Made by a program: the position numbers and the translations under genes
Part shown: piece by piece, positions 55,541 to 64,000 of the stretch
Numbering within the stretch: position 1 is the stretch's first letter
How the letters are laid out: each line of letters starts with the position of its first letter
Notes under the pieces: generated by a model
What the model was told of the DNA's origin: nothing
Databases searched by the model: none
The model's input: the letters and a program-made list of their open reading frames with translations, nothing else
NCBI RefSeq assembly: GCF_003316765.1
Contig: NZ_NIJF01000083.1
Span: 278,079 to 342,078, forward strand
DNA length: 64,000 bases
Direction: 5' to 3'
DNA from: Bacillus sp. P14.5
GTDB taxonomy: Bacteria > Bacillota > Bacilli > Bacillales > Bacillaceae_B

Positions 55541-55580
55541 AACAAAATAAAAGCTCTCCTCTAAGAAAAGGAGAGCATCT
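55541..55580 (-). terminator. terminator of rnpB
   Basis: Minus strand GCTCTCCTTTTCTTAGAGG, AGAGCTTTTATTTT follows. Confidence 0.85.
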
Positions 55581-55603
55581 TGTAAATAATTTTTTATAAT
55601 CCC

Positions 55604-56005
55604 CATAATAACATTCTGTAAGCCATGTTTTGTTCCTTCGTACTGCAAGCGATGGGTCATCTCGTACTCCGGCGGCAATCATCTATCTACGAAACAGAAG
55701 TTTCGTCCTTCTTCTCGTTGAATTCCTCAAAGAAGATGCCCCTACCATATTTTGGGTTTCTCGCTCGCGGGGTTTACCTCGTTCCACTCTTGCAATTTCT
55801 TGCAAGACTCCGTCACTGTGGCACTTTCAAGGTATTCACACCATATCACAAGGACTTAGGTGTTTTCCCTGCCGTCAATCTGCATGCACAGACTGCCCTA
55901 GCTTATGAATTGGCTAGGCACGAACACTACGGGCATCTCAGCACCGTGCGAGCATGGACTTTCCTCTACAACAAACGTTGCAGCGATTACCTGAATGTTA
56001 TTATT
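55604..56005 (-). ncRNA. rnpB: RNase P RNA, class B
   Basis: About 402 nt, the catalytic RNA that matures tRNA 5' ends. Minus strand landmarks: GAGGAAAGTCCATGCTCGCA (P3-P4/CR-I), GGTGCTGAGATGCCCGTAGT, AGTGCCACAGTGACGGAGTC, AGAGTGGAACGAGGTAAACC, the universally conserved GAGAAACCCAAA (CR-V side) and AGATAGATGATTGCCGCC near the 3' end. The P1 ends are AACATTCAGG / CAGAATGTT. Followed by a terminator. In B. subtilis rnpB sits in the same place between ypsC and gpsB. Protein-coding frames across it are spurious. Confidence 0.96.
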
Positions 56006-56070
56006 AGTATATCCAAAAAATAATTATACAGAAGAACAGGCTTAAGTACAAGGGCTATTATTTTCCAGAA

Positions 56071-56379
56071 TCAATCGTACAGTTTGTTTCCAAATACATG
56101 CTTCTCCAGGTTCGACAGCCTTTTAAGGATATCAAAATTAGTCGTTCCGGTCTGCTGCTGCTGCGGAGACGGAGTGCGGCGGTTTGATTCTTCAACCTGT
56201 TTCTTCAAGCGCAGATTTTCTTGCTGCAAATCTTCAATTTCCTGATGGAATGTTTCATAATCTTTGATGATCAAATCAAGGAATTTATCCACGTCTTCTT
56301 GTTTGTAGCCGCGCATTCCAGGTTTGAATTCTTTTTCAAGTATATCTTTTGCGGTCAATTTTACTTTATCAGATATCAT
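56071..56379 (-). CDS. gpsB: cell-division/shape protein GpsB
   Basis: 102-aa DivIVA-like adaptor that coordinates penicillin-binding proteins between septal and lateral growth. [20 protein letters not shown], then [17 protein letters not shown] is the DivIVA-type N-domain; a coiled coil follows ([19 protein letters not shown]), a Q-rich linker, and a C-terminal trimerisation helix ([14 protein letters not shown]). GAGGTG before ATG 56379, not the upstream frame. Confidence 0.95.
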   Translation of the reverse strand: MISDKVKLTAKDILEKEFKPGMRGYKQEDVDKFLDLIIKDYETFHQEIEDLQQENLRLKKQVEESNRRTPSPQQQQTGTTNFDILKRLSNLEKHVFGNKLYD

Positions 56380-56450
56380 ATTTTCACCTCTAAATTCAAC
56401 CAACATCAAGTATATTTTTTCAAAAAAAGCGCTATTTGTCAATTTTTCTT

Positions 56451-57008
56451 TCAATCAATAGTATTATATTGTTCCTCTTCCACTATCCATTGTAAATCCA
56501 TGAAAGTAATCTGCCTGATATCAAGAGGATGACTTTCCTTGTATTCCTTGGCTGCTTTATAGAAATATTGAGGAGAACCTTCTTTTTCTTCATCATATAG
56601 GATGATAAGGGCTTCACTTTTATGCAAAAACAACTGATCCCTGTTACGGAACTGCGCAGGGCTGGTATACGGCTGCTTCGAGACGCTGTCGACAAAATCA
56701 GCTTGAGATGTGATCATCTCGTAATACTCTTTATTATTTTCATTCCAGTTTTCTTCCTGATTCAGAAATGGGGTCAATATTGCAAGCTTCAAATCAGGAT
56801 ACTCGATCTGCAAGTCAAAAACTACTTCGGCAGCCCATAATTCTGTTCCCATCTGTCCGCTTATCAATACCCATTCCAAGTCATCTTCCAGAAGGGACTC
56901 GAGCTGCTTTTGGATTGCCGCCTTAATATACTGCAATGCTGGTTCATCTTCTTTAAAGATGCCCAATTCATATGATTTATAGCCTGTTACGGCTGCCACT
57001 AAACCCAC
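56451..57008 (-). CDS. ypsA: YpsA, SLOG-superfamily protein (DUF1273)
   Basis: 185 aa; SLOG/LDcluster-like Rossmann fold predicted to bind nucleotides or ADP-ribose-type ligands; overexpression blocks cell division in B. subtilis. [12 protein letters not shown] and [16 protein letters not shown] are the conserved blocks, with [23 protein letters not shown] seven bases before GTG 57008 sets the start (the TTG 57026 has no SD). Directly upstream of gpsB. Confidence 0.92.
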   Translation of the reverse strand: MGLVAAVTGYKSYELGIFKEDEPALQYIKAAIQKQLESLLEDDLEWVLISGQMGTELWAAEVVFDLQIEYPDLKLAILTPFLNQEENWNENNKEYYEMITSQADFVDSVSKQPYTSPAQFRNRDQLFLHKSEALIILYDEEKEGSPQYFYKAAKEYKESHPLDIRQITFMDLQWIVEEEQYNTID

Positions 57009-57103
57009 CTGCTTACCTCCCTGCAAATGACTTTATTCTTTACACTATAATCAATTCTCCTTCCTTTGTAAAATATAGTCGTATTTCGCTAATGACTGTT
57101 TTT

Positions 57104-57360
57104 TAAAAATGGCTGTTTTCGTATTTACTGCTAATTTTGGAAAATTACTAATCATATGATTTTTGACTTTGCTTTCAATTGGATCCTATAAAATGAAACT
57201 TTACTTTTAAACAAGGGAAACGAGATCCCTTCCCGTTGATTTCAGCTTCTCTCTTTAACACGCGCTATGTATAAGGCTGTTTTCAAAGATTTGTGCTGTT
57301 GAAAAGAGATGGATTTCCGCTCCAATCCTTCAATATAAAAGGCGGAAGAGGATAAAATAG
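57104..57360. repeat. relics: MITE end fused to a REP module
   Basis: 57110-57160 is one MITE terminus (TGGCTGTTTTCGTATTTACT). At 57270 AAGGCTGTTTTCAAAG is followed within 40 bases by ATGGATTTCCGCTCC, the start of the GC-rich REP module: a chimera. The remainder of the 57009-57410 gap shows no gene. Confidence 0.5.
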
Positions 57361-57410
57361 CATTTAAAAGCACCAATCTTTTATAAAGGATCCTTTTAAA
57401 AACACACAAA

Positions 57411-57445
57411 TAAAAACCAAGGACAGCAGAGTGCCCTTGGTTGTA
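57411..57445 (-). terminator. terminator of cotD
   Basis: Minus strand ACCAAGGGCA ... TGTCCTTGGTTTTTATTT. Confidence 0.8.
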
Positions 57446-57449
57446 AACA

Positions 57450-57770
57450 TTATCTTCCCTGTCCATAAGGTCCCATAGGGCCGCCCATTGGTCCCATTGG
57501 TCCCATCGAGCCGCCAGGTCCTCCTGGTCCTCCTGGGCCTCCCGGTCCTCCCGGGCCTCCTTGACCACAATTGAAATGCTGGTGTGAAACGCTATCCACC
57601 ATGGATTGTGATTGAGGGAAATAATGCTTATGCTGGTACATTTGGTTATTTACTATAGTCGTATGTTGTGGGTGTACATGTGGCACTTCATACGTTGAGA
57701 AGTTATTTACTGTACAGCATTTTGTAGGATGCATAACTGTCGGAAGAACTTGATTAGGTCTGCAGTGCAT
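57450..57770 (-). CDS. cotD: spore coat protein CotD with a collagen-like tail
   Basis: 106 aa. The N-terminal part is CotD-like: MHCRPNQVLPTVMHPTKCC, then VPHVHPQHTTIVNNQ and QHKHYFPQSQSMVDSVSHQH, rich in His and Cys. From about residue 70 the sequence becomes Gly-Pro repeats (GGPGGPGGPGG, SMGPMGPMGG), unlike the Cys-ending CotD of B. subtilis. AAAGGAG eight bases before ATG 57770. Inner coat protein deposited by the mother cell; transcription by a late sporulation sigma factor is expected but was not verified. Confidence 0.85.
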   Translation of the reverse strand: MHCRPNQVLPTVMHPTKCCTVNNFSTYEVPHVHPQHTTIVNNQMYQHKHYFPQSQSMVDSVSHQHFNCGQGGPGGPGGPGGPGGPGGSMGPMGPMGGPMGPYGQGR

Positions 57771-57895
57771 ACTAATTTCTCCTTTCATCTTTTGTTTCGT
57801 TACATTAACAGCCTATGATGAAAGGGTAGAACATGTACTAATGCAAACACCTATTTTTAGGGTTCGGCCGGCTTATCGAGGGTATTCTTTTTAAA

Positions 57896-58068
57896 AAGGC
57901 TCTTTTCGTAAACTTTGTTGCTATTTGATAAAAATTCCGAAAAAAACAGCCATAATATACCTGAATAATAGGTTTGATAATAAAAAGAAAAGAGCTGCTC
58001 TCCCCGATTCGAGAGAAAATTCTTAGTATCAGGGGATATCCGAAAGCACCAAAATATGTGAAAACACC
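57896..58068. repeat. MITE-like element (copy 9)
   Basis: AAAGGCTCTTTTCGTAAACT ... AAATATGTGAAAACACC, AAAAGAAAAGAGCTGCTC inside. Same orientation as copies 5 and 7. Confidence 0.78.
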
Positions 58069-58457
58069 TCTTTAAAGAAACCCAGGCAGATGACCATCCT
58101 ATAATGCAATTAAGCTATCCGAGCAACGTATAAGAGCCGTCTTTCATGCTTGAAAAGATGAAAGCGGTTAAGCATATGACAACAAAAAAAGAAAAACTAA
58201 AGCTCTACTCATCAATTATCATCCTATCTCAAATTAGAATCGGCGAATTTCAACACAATTCAACATTTTACAAAAGTACAGGAGATTCCTCAATAAGAAA
58301 TCACTGGGAATAGTGACAATTGTTTGACATTGGATTGCAGGTTCAGCCCCTATGATGAGACTTACATCTTTATCCCTCTGAAATTTTAAATTGTTTTCTT
58401 CTTTCGACATAAACCGGAAAAAATTAGCGATTGCTGCGGCTGCCCGGGAAATGACTG
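58069..58457. other. intergenic, nothing recognised
   Basis: 389 bp between the repeat and mrfB, no SD-led ORF, no strong hairpin, and no repeat relation. Confidence 0.4.
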
Positions 58458-59705
58458 TTATTTCGCTAATTTTCTTTCCAATCTCATCAATCTTTTCTCA
58501 AGGTCCCGTAAAGTTTTTTCATTGAATAATGCTCTCTCCTTCATTTCCTCATAAACTTTCTCACTAAACATTATAGCTTTATCAAGTACTTTGAACTGAT
58601 GTTCTGAAAGTTTAGCCAATTCAATGCCAGCTTCTAATCTAAGATCATCCGGTCCCATTTCCCACACTTCTTTCCAAAAGTCATATGCAGTAGAATATTT
58701 TTTCAACCGCTTATACTGAAAGGCCAGCGAATGTTTGGCAGCGAGTGATTCAGTACCATCCGCTTCAGAAACAAGTTGTTCCAATCTTTTCACAGCTTGC
58801 TCCTTATCTCCCAAGTAGTCAAACCATTTTCCGACCAGAAGCTTTTCATCAGTGCTTTGGGTTGAATCGATGCCGAGTATTTGAAAGCTCAGGTGAACAT
58901 AAAGGACAACCAAAGACAGGATATCCAATTCATTATGAAGAAGTACCTTTAACATTCCTTCCGGGTCTTTTCTCTCGACAAAATCAAAATATATCATCGG
59001 GGCTAAGTAACCCGGAACATCATCTGTTCGATGGAAATCCAGAATCTCTTTTTCCACATTGCTTAGCTTGACTGAATCCATCTTTGATTTCCAAAGCCTT
59101 CTGCTGCCGTGGAACAAATCAAAGTGACCAAATGAAGGAAGTTTAGGTACATGCTCTCTTATAAGAGTATGCCTGGTTTTAACCTGCGGCCAGTCAAACG
59201 CTTTTCCGTTATAGGTTACCAGTGTATTATAGTCTACCTTTTCCAGGAAACTGTGATAAAGAGGAATTTCACTGCCCGGCTGGGGAAGGATATGCTGCCT
59301 GAGAACAAGCTTGTCACCTTTTACCTTTGCATAACCCAGCAGAAAAATTGTATTGCCGGTCCCGCCTCCCAGCCCTGTTGTTTCTGTATCAAAAAAGAAT
59401 AAATCTTCCGCAGCAAGTCCCTTGGAAGATAAAGGGTGTGTGCCTTCAAATTGATTCCAGGCAGCTATGGCGTCCTTTATTTGTCCCAACCGATATTTTC
59501 CATGATGATCGGACAAGCTGTAAGTCTTCTCGAGAATTAGACAGTAATCTTCATCTAACTGATAAGGTTTGACTCCATTGGCACTCCAAGTCTCCATGAA
59601 CGGAATATTAGTTTGCTCAACAGGTTTCGGTTTTTCAACAGGCTGGTCCTGTTTATCCCTTACAATATGATTCTTCATGCGGTTCAACTTGTTTTTTAGT
59701 GACAT
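58458..59705 (-). CDS. mrfB: MrfB (YprB), DEDD exonuclease
   Basis: 415-aa DnaQ/DEDD-fold 3'-5' exonuclease with a C-terminal TPR-like helical part (about 300-415). LFFFDTETTGLGGGTGNTIF (first D-E) starts the nuclease, LVTYNGKAFDWPQ carries the third motif, and HNELDILSLVVLYVH the last D. In B. subtilis MrfB acts with helicase MrfA to repair mitomycin C monoadducts outside UvrABC. GGGAGG before ATG. Lies 44 bp downstream of mrfA. Confidence 0.9.
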   Translation of the reverse strand: MSLKNKLNRMKNHIVRDKQDQPVEKPKPVEQTNIPFMETWSANGVKPYQLDEDYCLILEKTYSLSDHHGKYRLGQIKDAIAAWNQFEGTHPLSSKGLAAEDLFFFDTETTGLGGGTGNTIFLLGYAKVKGDKLVLRQHILPQPGSEIPLYHSFLEKVDYNTLVTYNGKAFDWPQVKTRHTLIREHVPKLPSFGHFDLFHGSRRLWKSKMDSVKLSNVEKEILDFHRTDDVPGYLAPMIYFDFVERKDPEGMLKVLLHNELDILSLVVLYVHLSFQILGIDSTQSTDEKLLVGKWFDYLGDKEQAVKRLEQLVSEADGTESLAAKHSLAFQYKRLKKYSTAYDFWKEVWEMGPDDLRLEAGIELAKLSEHQFKVLDKAIMFSEKVYEEMKERALFNEKTLRDLEKRLMRLERKLAK

Positions 59706-59749
59706 AGTCTCCCTCCCTTCGCCATTAGGCAGCTATTAAAGAATGTTGA

Positions 59750-62046
59750 TTATTTTGGATCACTTGATTCGTTATCAGGATGTGCTTTGAGAAACATGTC
59801 CAGCAATTTCACTGAGTCGTTTTTCGCCTCTTGTGACGAAATATCCGTACCTATACAAGAAGGACAGCCATTTTCACATTGACATCCGGAAATCATCCTC
59901 TTCGCTTCCAGCAGGATCTCCCCCATTTGATCATAGACTTTCTCACTGAGCCCTACTCCTCCTGGATAGCGGTCATAGATAAAGACAGTCGGTTTGTCAT
60001 TGTGAGCCGCTTTTACTTGCGGAACCACATAAACGTCACTTGGATCGCACATGACGAATAAAGGCACTATAGCCTTCAAGCTTTGCGCCAGTCCGATTAA
60101 TCCCTGTTCAATCCGGTCTGTCGACAAATCGATTTCCTTCTTTAACGAGACCCATGTTGAACTGGTATGAAGTTCTTCTTCCGGCAGATGAATCGGACCG
60201 GAACCGATATTTTCATGAGTATCGAATTTGATTTTTTTAAAGATGGTCGCCATCGCCTGCACTGTGACATCCCCATATGCTGTTTCAGCAGATTCACTTG
60301 CCATCGATTTATCTTCTTCAAGCACACGCAGCTGGACAGCTAAGTTGGCGTCTGTGAAGTAGTCTACATCCACTTCCCTTACAAAGGCTTTCTTTTCTTC
60401 CCAATCCAGCAGTTCAACCTGAAACTGGATACCCTGGTGAAGATAAATCGCTTCATCATGAAGAAGGGTCATAGCGGAAAACCTGTCCATTTCTCCAATG
60501 ACTTTTACGTTGGCAACATCACTTTGATCAATGATGATGACATTCTCCTGGGAAGCAGAGCGCAGACTGATGTTATGGGCAGGAAATGAATCGTTCATCC
60601 AATACCATTTTTCGCCATTTTTGTGTATTACCCGTTCTTCAGCGAGAAACTCAAGGATGTCTTCTATGTACAAGCCCCCGAACTGCTCCCCTTCCTTGAA
60701 GGGCAATTCATAAGCTGCACACTTCAGATGATCTATTAGAATGATTAGATTGTCCGGATTGATACGTGCTGTCTCAGGCGAATTCTCGAAAAAGTATTTA
60801 GGGTTCTCAATAATATATTGATCGAGAGGGCTGGAACTCGCCACCATGATGACCAATGCCTCATCCTGTCTCCTGCCAGCCCTTCCAGCTTGCTGCCAGG
60901 CACTTGCAATCGTTCCGGGATACCCGGTCATCACACATACTTGCAGCTGGCCAATGTCCACTCCGAGCTCCAAAGCATTTGTACTGACGACTCCATAAAT
61001 CTCTCCGTTACGCAGGCCCTTTTCGATTTCTCTCCGCTGCGTAGGAAGATACCCGCCTCTATATCCCCTGATGGATTTAGGACCTAATTGGGACTTAACC
61101 AGCTCCTGCAGGTAGGTTAAAATTATTTCCACTCTCACTCTGCTTCTTGCAAATACTATGGTCTGGATTTTATTTTTCAGAAGAGCACCAGCAATGTCCC
61201 TGACTTCCAGCGTCGCGCTTCTTCTGATATTCAATGGCTTGTTGACGATAGGTGGATTATAGAAAACAAAGTGTTTCTTGCCGCTCGGAGCCCCGTTATT
61301 ATCGATCAGTTCCATTTTCTTCTCTGTCAGCCCTTCTGCAAGCTCATTTGGATTGGCAATGGTTGCCGAAGTGCAGATGAAGATCGGGTCACTTCCATAA
61401 AATCTGCAAATCCTCCTGAGCCTTCTGATAACGTTGCTCACGTGGCTTCCGAAAACACCGCGGTAAATATGCAATTCATCGATCACGACATATTTCAGGT
61501 TTTCAAACAGAGATACCCATTTTGTATGATGGGGAAGAATGGCAGAATGAAGCATATCCGGATTGGTAATAACAATATGTCCGGCTTTCCTGACTTTCTG
61601 ACGGATATTTGCAGAAGTGTCACCGTCATATGTATAGCTGTTGATCGCAGCATCCGCTTCGGCAATAATTTCATTTAGTTCACTCTTCTGGTCCTGGGCC
61701 AAAGCTTTTGTGGGGAAAATATAAAGCGCTCTGGTATTCTGATTTTCAAGTATCGACTGCAGTACAGGCAGATTGTAACAAAGTGTTTTTCCTGAGGCAG
61801 TCGGGGTTACGGCCGTAAAGCTTTTTCCGCTCATGGCCGTATCAAAAGCAGTCGCCTGATGGGTATAAAGGTTTTCTATCCCCCGCTTTTTCAACGCATC
61901 TTTCAGTTTAGGATGAATCCGTGCCGGCAGTTCCCTCAGCTGTGCTTTTTTTCTTCTATAGTATGCCAATGGACAATTTGCCTTTTATGTTCTGTTTGTT
62001 TTTGAAATTGGTCTATCATTTCTTGCAAGTTTCTTTTCCGAAGCAT
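59750..62046 (-). pseudogene. mrfA: MrfA (YprA) DEAD/H-box helicase, 5' frameshift
   Basis: Mitomycin-repair helicase. The Open frame starts at 61969 and lacks the beginning: PTASGKTLCYN (Walker A), VVIDELHIYRG (DEVH-type), GRAGRRQDEAL (motif VI), and the C-terminal CQCENGCPSCIG zinc site. Upstream, ATG 62046 with AGGTGA SD reads MLRKRNLQEMIDQF ... VHWHTIEEKK, matching the family N-terminus, then runs into TGA. One extra A in the A7 run 61946-61952 joins it to AQLRELPARIHPK, giving about 765 aa. The run reads A_AAA_AAG in zero frame. Probable base-calling error. Confidence 0.87.
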
Positions 62047-62073
62047 GCTTCTTCACCTCTCCTTTTATTTTAG

Positions 62074-62087
62074 CGAATAAACGTTCG
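62074..62087 (-). promoter_or_regulatory. LexA (DinR)-like box upstream of mrfA
   Basis: CGAATAAACGTTCG: one mismatch to the Bacillus SOS box CGAAC-N4-GTTCG. It lies between a TTTTTA-type -35 and TAAAAT -10 on the minus strand, 28 bp before the mrfA start. Confidence 0.55.
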
Positions 62088-62099
62088 AATAAAAAGAGA

Positions 62100-62150
62100 A
62101 AAAAATGTCAGGTAATAATTGGCTTCGCCAACCTCACCTGACATTTCTTC
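62100..62150 (-). terminator. terminator of the alpha/beta hydrolase gene
   Basis: Minus strand AGAAATGTCAGGTGAGG ... ACCTGACATTTTTTTC. Confidence 0.88.
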
Positions 62151-62153
62151 TAA

Positions 62154-62939
62154 TTATGAGTTTTCAGAGATAAAATTCTTTATTTCGAATGCCAGTTTTT
62201 CCGGCTCTTCATAGATTCCCATATGCCCCGACTGCTCAAGTAAAACTTTTTTAACATTCGGGCTGTCAGAGACGAATGTTTTTTCTTTTGGTACTACATT
62301 GTCATTGGTGCCTGCCACCAGTAATACCGGAAGGCCGCCTTTTTCAATGACATGTTGAAAATCACCCCTGCTGCGCATGGCTTTTAATGTTTCTTTCGCC
62401 CCCGCTGGACTGGTATTATATCCTATTTGTTTGGCCTTATCGATTTGCTCTTTTGATTCTGTCAGTCTGTCCTGATTAAATAGATTAGGAACCATCCCAT
62501 CAATAAAGGAATGCATGCCTTCTGAATCAATTTTTTTGATAGATTCTGTCCTTTTTTCCTTGGCTCTTTCATCGTCTGGCAGTGGAGTCGAATGGATCAA
62601 TCCAAATCCCTTTAGCTTGTCAGGAAAGTTTTCCGCAAAGGATAGCGTCACATAACCACCGAGAGAATGTCCCAGCATATATACCTCTTTCAGCTGTTTT
62701 TGGTCCATAAAGTAGTGGATGTCTTTGGCCATTTCTTCTATGGAATATCCACCTTCCGGGATACCGGATTCTCCATGCCCGCGAAGATCTACTGCAATTA
62801 CACGATATTGGTCTAAAAGAGGCATCACTTTTTCCCAATACTCCTGGCTTCCGCAAAAACCATGCAACAGAATGACTATTTGTCCTTCACCCTGATCTTT
62901 ATAAGAGAGTTCATTTATGCCGACACGCTGAGTATCCAT
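62154..62939 (-). CDS. alpha/beta hydrolase
   Basis: About 261 aa. Oxyanion HGFCGS (about 28-33), nucleophile GHSLGGY (Ser about 96), acid in VAGTNDNVVP, His in QSGHMGIYEEP. AVDLRGHGESGIP is typical of esterases and haloperoxidase-like members. Start 62939 chosen for AGGAAGGG spacing; GTG 62948 is possible. Divergent from the Hsp20 gene. Substrate unknown. Confidence 0.88.
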   Translation of the reverse strand: MDTQRVGINELSYKDQGEGQIVILLHGFCGSQEYWEKVMPLLDQYRVIAVDLRGHGESGIPEGGYSIEEMAKDIHYFMDQKQLKEVYMLGHSLGGYVTLSFAENFPDKLKGFGLIHSTPLPDDERAKEKRTESIKKIDSEGMHSFIDGMVPNLFNQDRLTESKEQIDKAKQIGYNTSPAGAKETLKAMRSRGDFQHVIEKGGLPVLLVAGTNDNVVPKEKTFVSDSPNVKKVLLEQSGHMGIYEEPEKLAFEIKNFISENS

Positions 62940-63075
62940 TCCATTCACGCCCTTCCTCAGAATCTATTCTTTATAATGCCCTCCAAAAAATCGTATAAAC
63001 GTATAAAGGCTATAACACACTTCATTGCAGCACTACATAAAATGAATAGTGAAAACGGATGGAAAGGAGACAAGT

Positions 63076-63522
63076 ATGATGGATGGTAACCTGCCTGATA
63101 AAAAGAGACCCAAGTTCGGTGAACTAATGGACTCATTCTTTCAAGAAAAGCCAGTCCGAGGTATCCTTGAAAGCATAGATGGTTTTTTTTCTTCGCCCTT
63201 TCCTTTTGGAGGATTTCCGGTGGAGCTTAAAGAATCAAAAACTGATTATACAATTACAGCAAAACTGCCCGGGGTGAAAAAAGAGCAAATCGATATTGAT
63301 ATTTTTCAAAATTATGTAACGCTCTCGGTTCACAATCAGGAAGTCCATACCTCTGAAAATGAAAAAGCAAATGTTTTTTTCCACAAGCAGGTGAAGCAGC
63401 ACAACTCAAGAACCATACCCCTTCCTGGCATGGTGGATGAACGTAAAGTCAAGGCTTCCTACGAAGATGGAGTATTGACGTTGAAGCTTGGTAAATTAAA
63501 GGGAAAGAAAGTGGAATTATAA
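63076..63522 (+). CDS. Hsp20/alpha-crystallin small heat-shock protein
   Basis: 148 aa ATP-independent holdase. Alpha-crystallin domain about 50-140: TDYTITAKLPGVKKEQIDID opens it, and the terminal strand S-Y-E-D-G-V-L-T-L-K-L-G follows the R-T-I-P-L-P loop. Ends KGKKVEL. AAAGGAG before ATG 63076. No CIRCE operator was visible. A T8 run inside this gene is in frame, unlike the four broken genes. Confidence 0.9.
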   Translation: MMDGNLPDKKRPKFGELMDSFFQEKPVRGILESIDGFFSSPFPFGGFPVELKESKTDYTITAKLPGVKKEQIDIDIFQNYVTLSVHNQEVHTSENEKANVFFHKQVKQHNSRTIPLPGMVDERKVKASYEDGVLTLKLGKLKGKKVEL

Positions 63523-63545
63523 AAGAAAAATACAGCGGCCTGGTC

Positions 63546-63586
63546 AGCCTCTCTTACAGATTTTAACGAGAGGCTTTTAGCTTTTT
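63546..63586 (+). terminator. terminator of hsp20
   Basis: AGCCTCTC ... GAGAGGCTTTTAGCTTTTT. Confidence 0.85.
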
Positions 63587-63599
63587 ATATTGGCTGTTA

Positions 63600-63680
63600 T
63601 AAAAGTAATGGATTTCCACTTCAGGCGGGCGTTGAGCCTCCTCGGCTTCGCCTGAATAAAAAGTGGAAGCGCCTTGATCA
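63600..63680. repeat. GC-rich REP-like module (short copy)
   Basis: GTAATGGATTTCCACTTCAGG, GAGCCTCCTCGGCTTCGCC, then AAAAAGTGGAAGC as the opposite end (first quote trimmed to the shared start). Related to 3485 and 11168. Confidence 0.6.
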
Positions 63681-63770
63681 GCCCCGACAGGCAAATGTTC
63701 TCAAGAGAAAAAAAGGCGGTTTTCCTTTTATTCTCTTGGGGTTATTTGACCTCGGCGAGCAGGCGGATAA

Positions 63771-63960
63771 AATAAGGGGATATTTTCCCGTTATTTGCAA
63801 ATTGGAACTCATTTTGTAGGTGAATAGAGGGAATTTTTCCCCTTATTAAAAGAAAAAGCACCTATATTCTAGTGGTTTGGGTCGAATAAGGGGAAATTCT
63901 CCCTCTATTTGAGCTATTTCTAGTGGTATTTATTAAATAAGGGGAATTTTCCCTCTATTT
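63771..63960. repeat. hairpin array D: four units at 52, 62 and 51 bp
   Basis: Units start at 63771, 63823, 63885 and 63936. Stem AATAAGGGGA-ATTTT-TCCCTCTATT; unit 2 is in the opposite sense (AATAGAGGGA ... TCCCCTTATT). Downstream of hsp20, and the array runs to near the window edge. Confidence 0.85.
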
Positions 63961-63981
63961 GTTAAAGAGCAAGCTCACTTT

Positions 63982-64000
63982 TGAACCCGAGGGGCTAGGC
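63982..64000. repeat. probable start of a further REP-like module
   Basis: GAACCCGAGGGGCTAGGC is the type of sequence that opens the 'GGCGCTGGAGCTAGA' REP module of 3600-3720. Cut by the window edge. Confidence 0.4.

Noticed and set aside
55625..56023. Plus ORFs across RNase P RNA
   Set aside because: They translate rnpB; the RNA has all conserved class-B blocks.
62949..63075. Looked for a CIRCE operator upstream of hsp20
   Set aside because: No TTAGCACTC-N9-GAGTGCTAA-like inverted repeat is present.

Overview
The window is chromosomal DNA of a Gram-positive, endospore-forming member of the Bacillaceae. Evidence: spore genes (an SspL-type small acid-soluble protein, a CotD-type coat protein), AGGAGG-type ribosome binding sites, class-B RNase P RNA, a guanine riboswitch, and a gene order matching the ypmS-to-yprA part of the Bacillus subtilis chromosome (ypmS-ypmR ... 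ypmP ... yplQ ... plsC-dfrA-thyA ... ypjP-ypiP-brxA-ypgR-ypgQ ... ugtP-cspD-ypeQ-ypeP-ypdP-ypdQ-sspL-ypcP ... dynA-bpsB-bpsA ... pbuX-xpt-ypwA ... ypvA ... ypsC-rnpB-gpsB-ypsA-cotD-mrfB-mrfA). It is not B. subtilis: ilvA, ilvD and metA are absent, and extra genes are present (fhs, two DegV proteins, an anthrax-lethal-factor-like secreted protease, a ba3-type oxidase, a stand-alone CheX, an AIM24 protein). Family names come from recognised motifs and remembered homologues, not from searches.

Layout. 0-13 kb: lipid and envelope genes (ypmSR, DegV, yplQ, plsC), one-carbon/DNA precursor genes (dfrA-thyA), and a secreted metalloprotease. 13-21 kb: bacilliredoxin, CvfC-like protein, ABC-F ATPase, HD hydrolase, DegV, formate-THF ligase. 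21-32 kb: glycolipid synthesis (ugtP), MntR, cold-shock protein, and two RNase H-like proteins around a queuosine-precursor-type transporter. 32-46 kb: sspL, a flap exonuclease, a rhodanese, dynamin DynA, an alkylpyrone pair (bpsA-bpsB), CheX, and the purine salvage operon xpt-pbuX with PurR boxes and a guanine riboswitch. 46-48 kb: a three-gene ba3 oxidase operon under a near-perfect FNR-type site. 48-64 kb: carboxypeptidase, DinG-like helicase, RNA methyltransferase, rnpB, GpsB, YpsA, CotD, the MrfAB mitomycin-repair pair, a hydrolase and an Hsp20.

What stands out is between the genes. (1) A roughly 175-200 bp terminal-inverted-repeat element (MITE-like) is present at least nine times; one copy lies inside the xpt leader, between riboswitch terminator and start codon. 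(2) Four clear arrays, and perhaps a fifth, of short hairpins have unrelated arm sequences but the same spacing, 51-53 bp or 61-62 bp (about five or six helical turns). Most lie at gene 3' ends. (3) GC-rich REP-like modules are scattered and partly chimeric. (4) Four genes (ypmS, yfhP-like, ypwA, mrfA) are each out of frame by exactly one missing A in an A6-A8 run. This is most simply base-calling error, but two of the sites are A_AAA_AAG slippery heptamers in the correct register.

No tRNA, rRNA, CRISPR array, transposase or prophage gene was seen.
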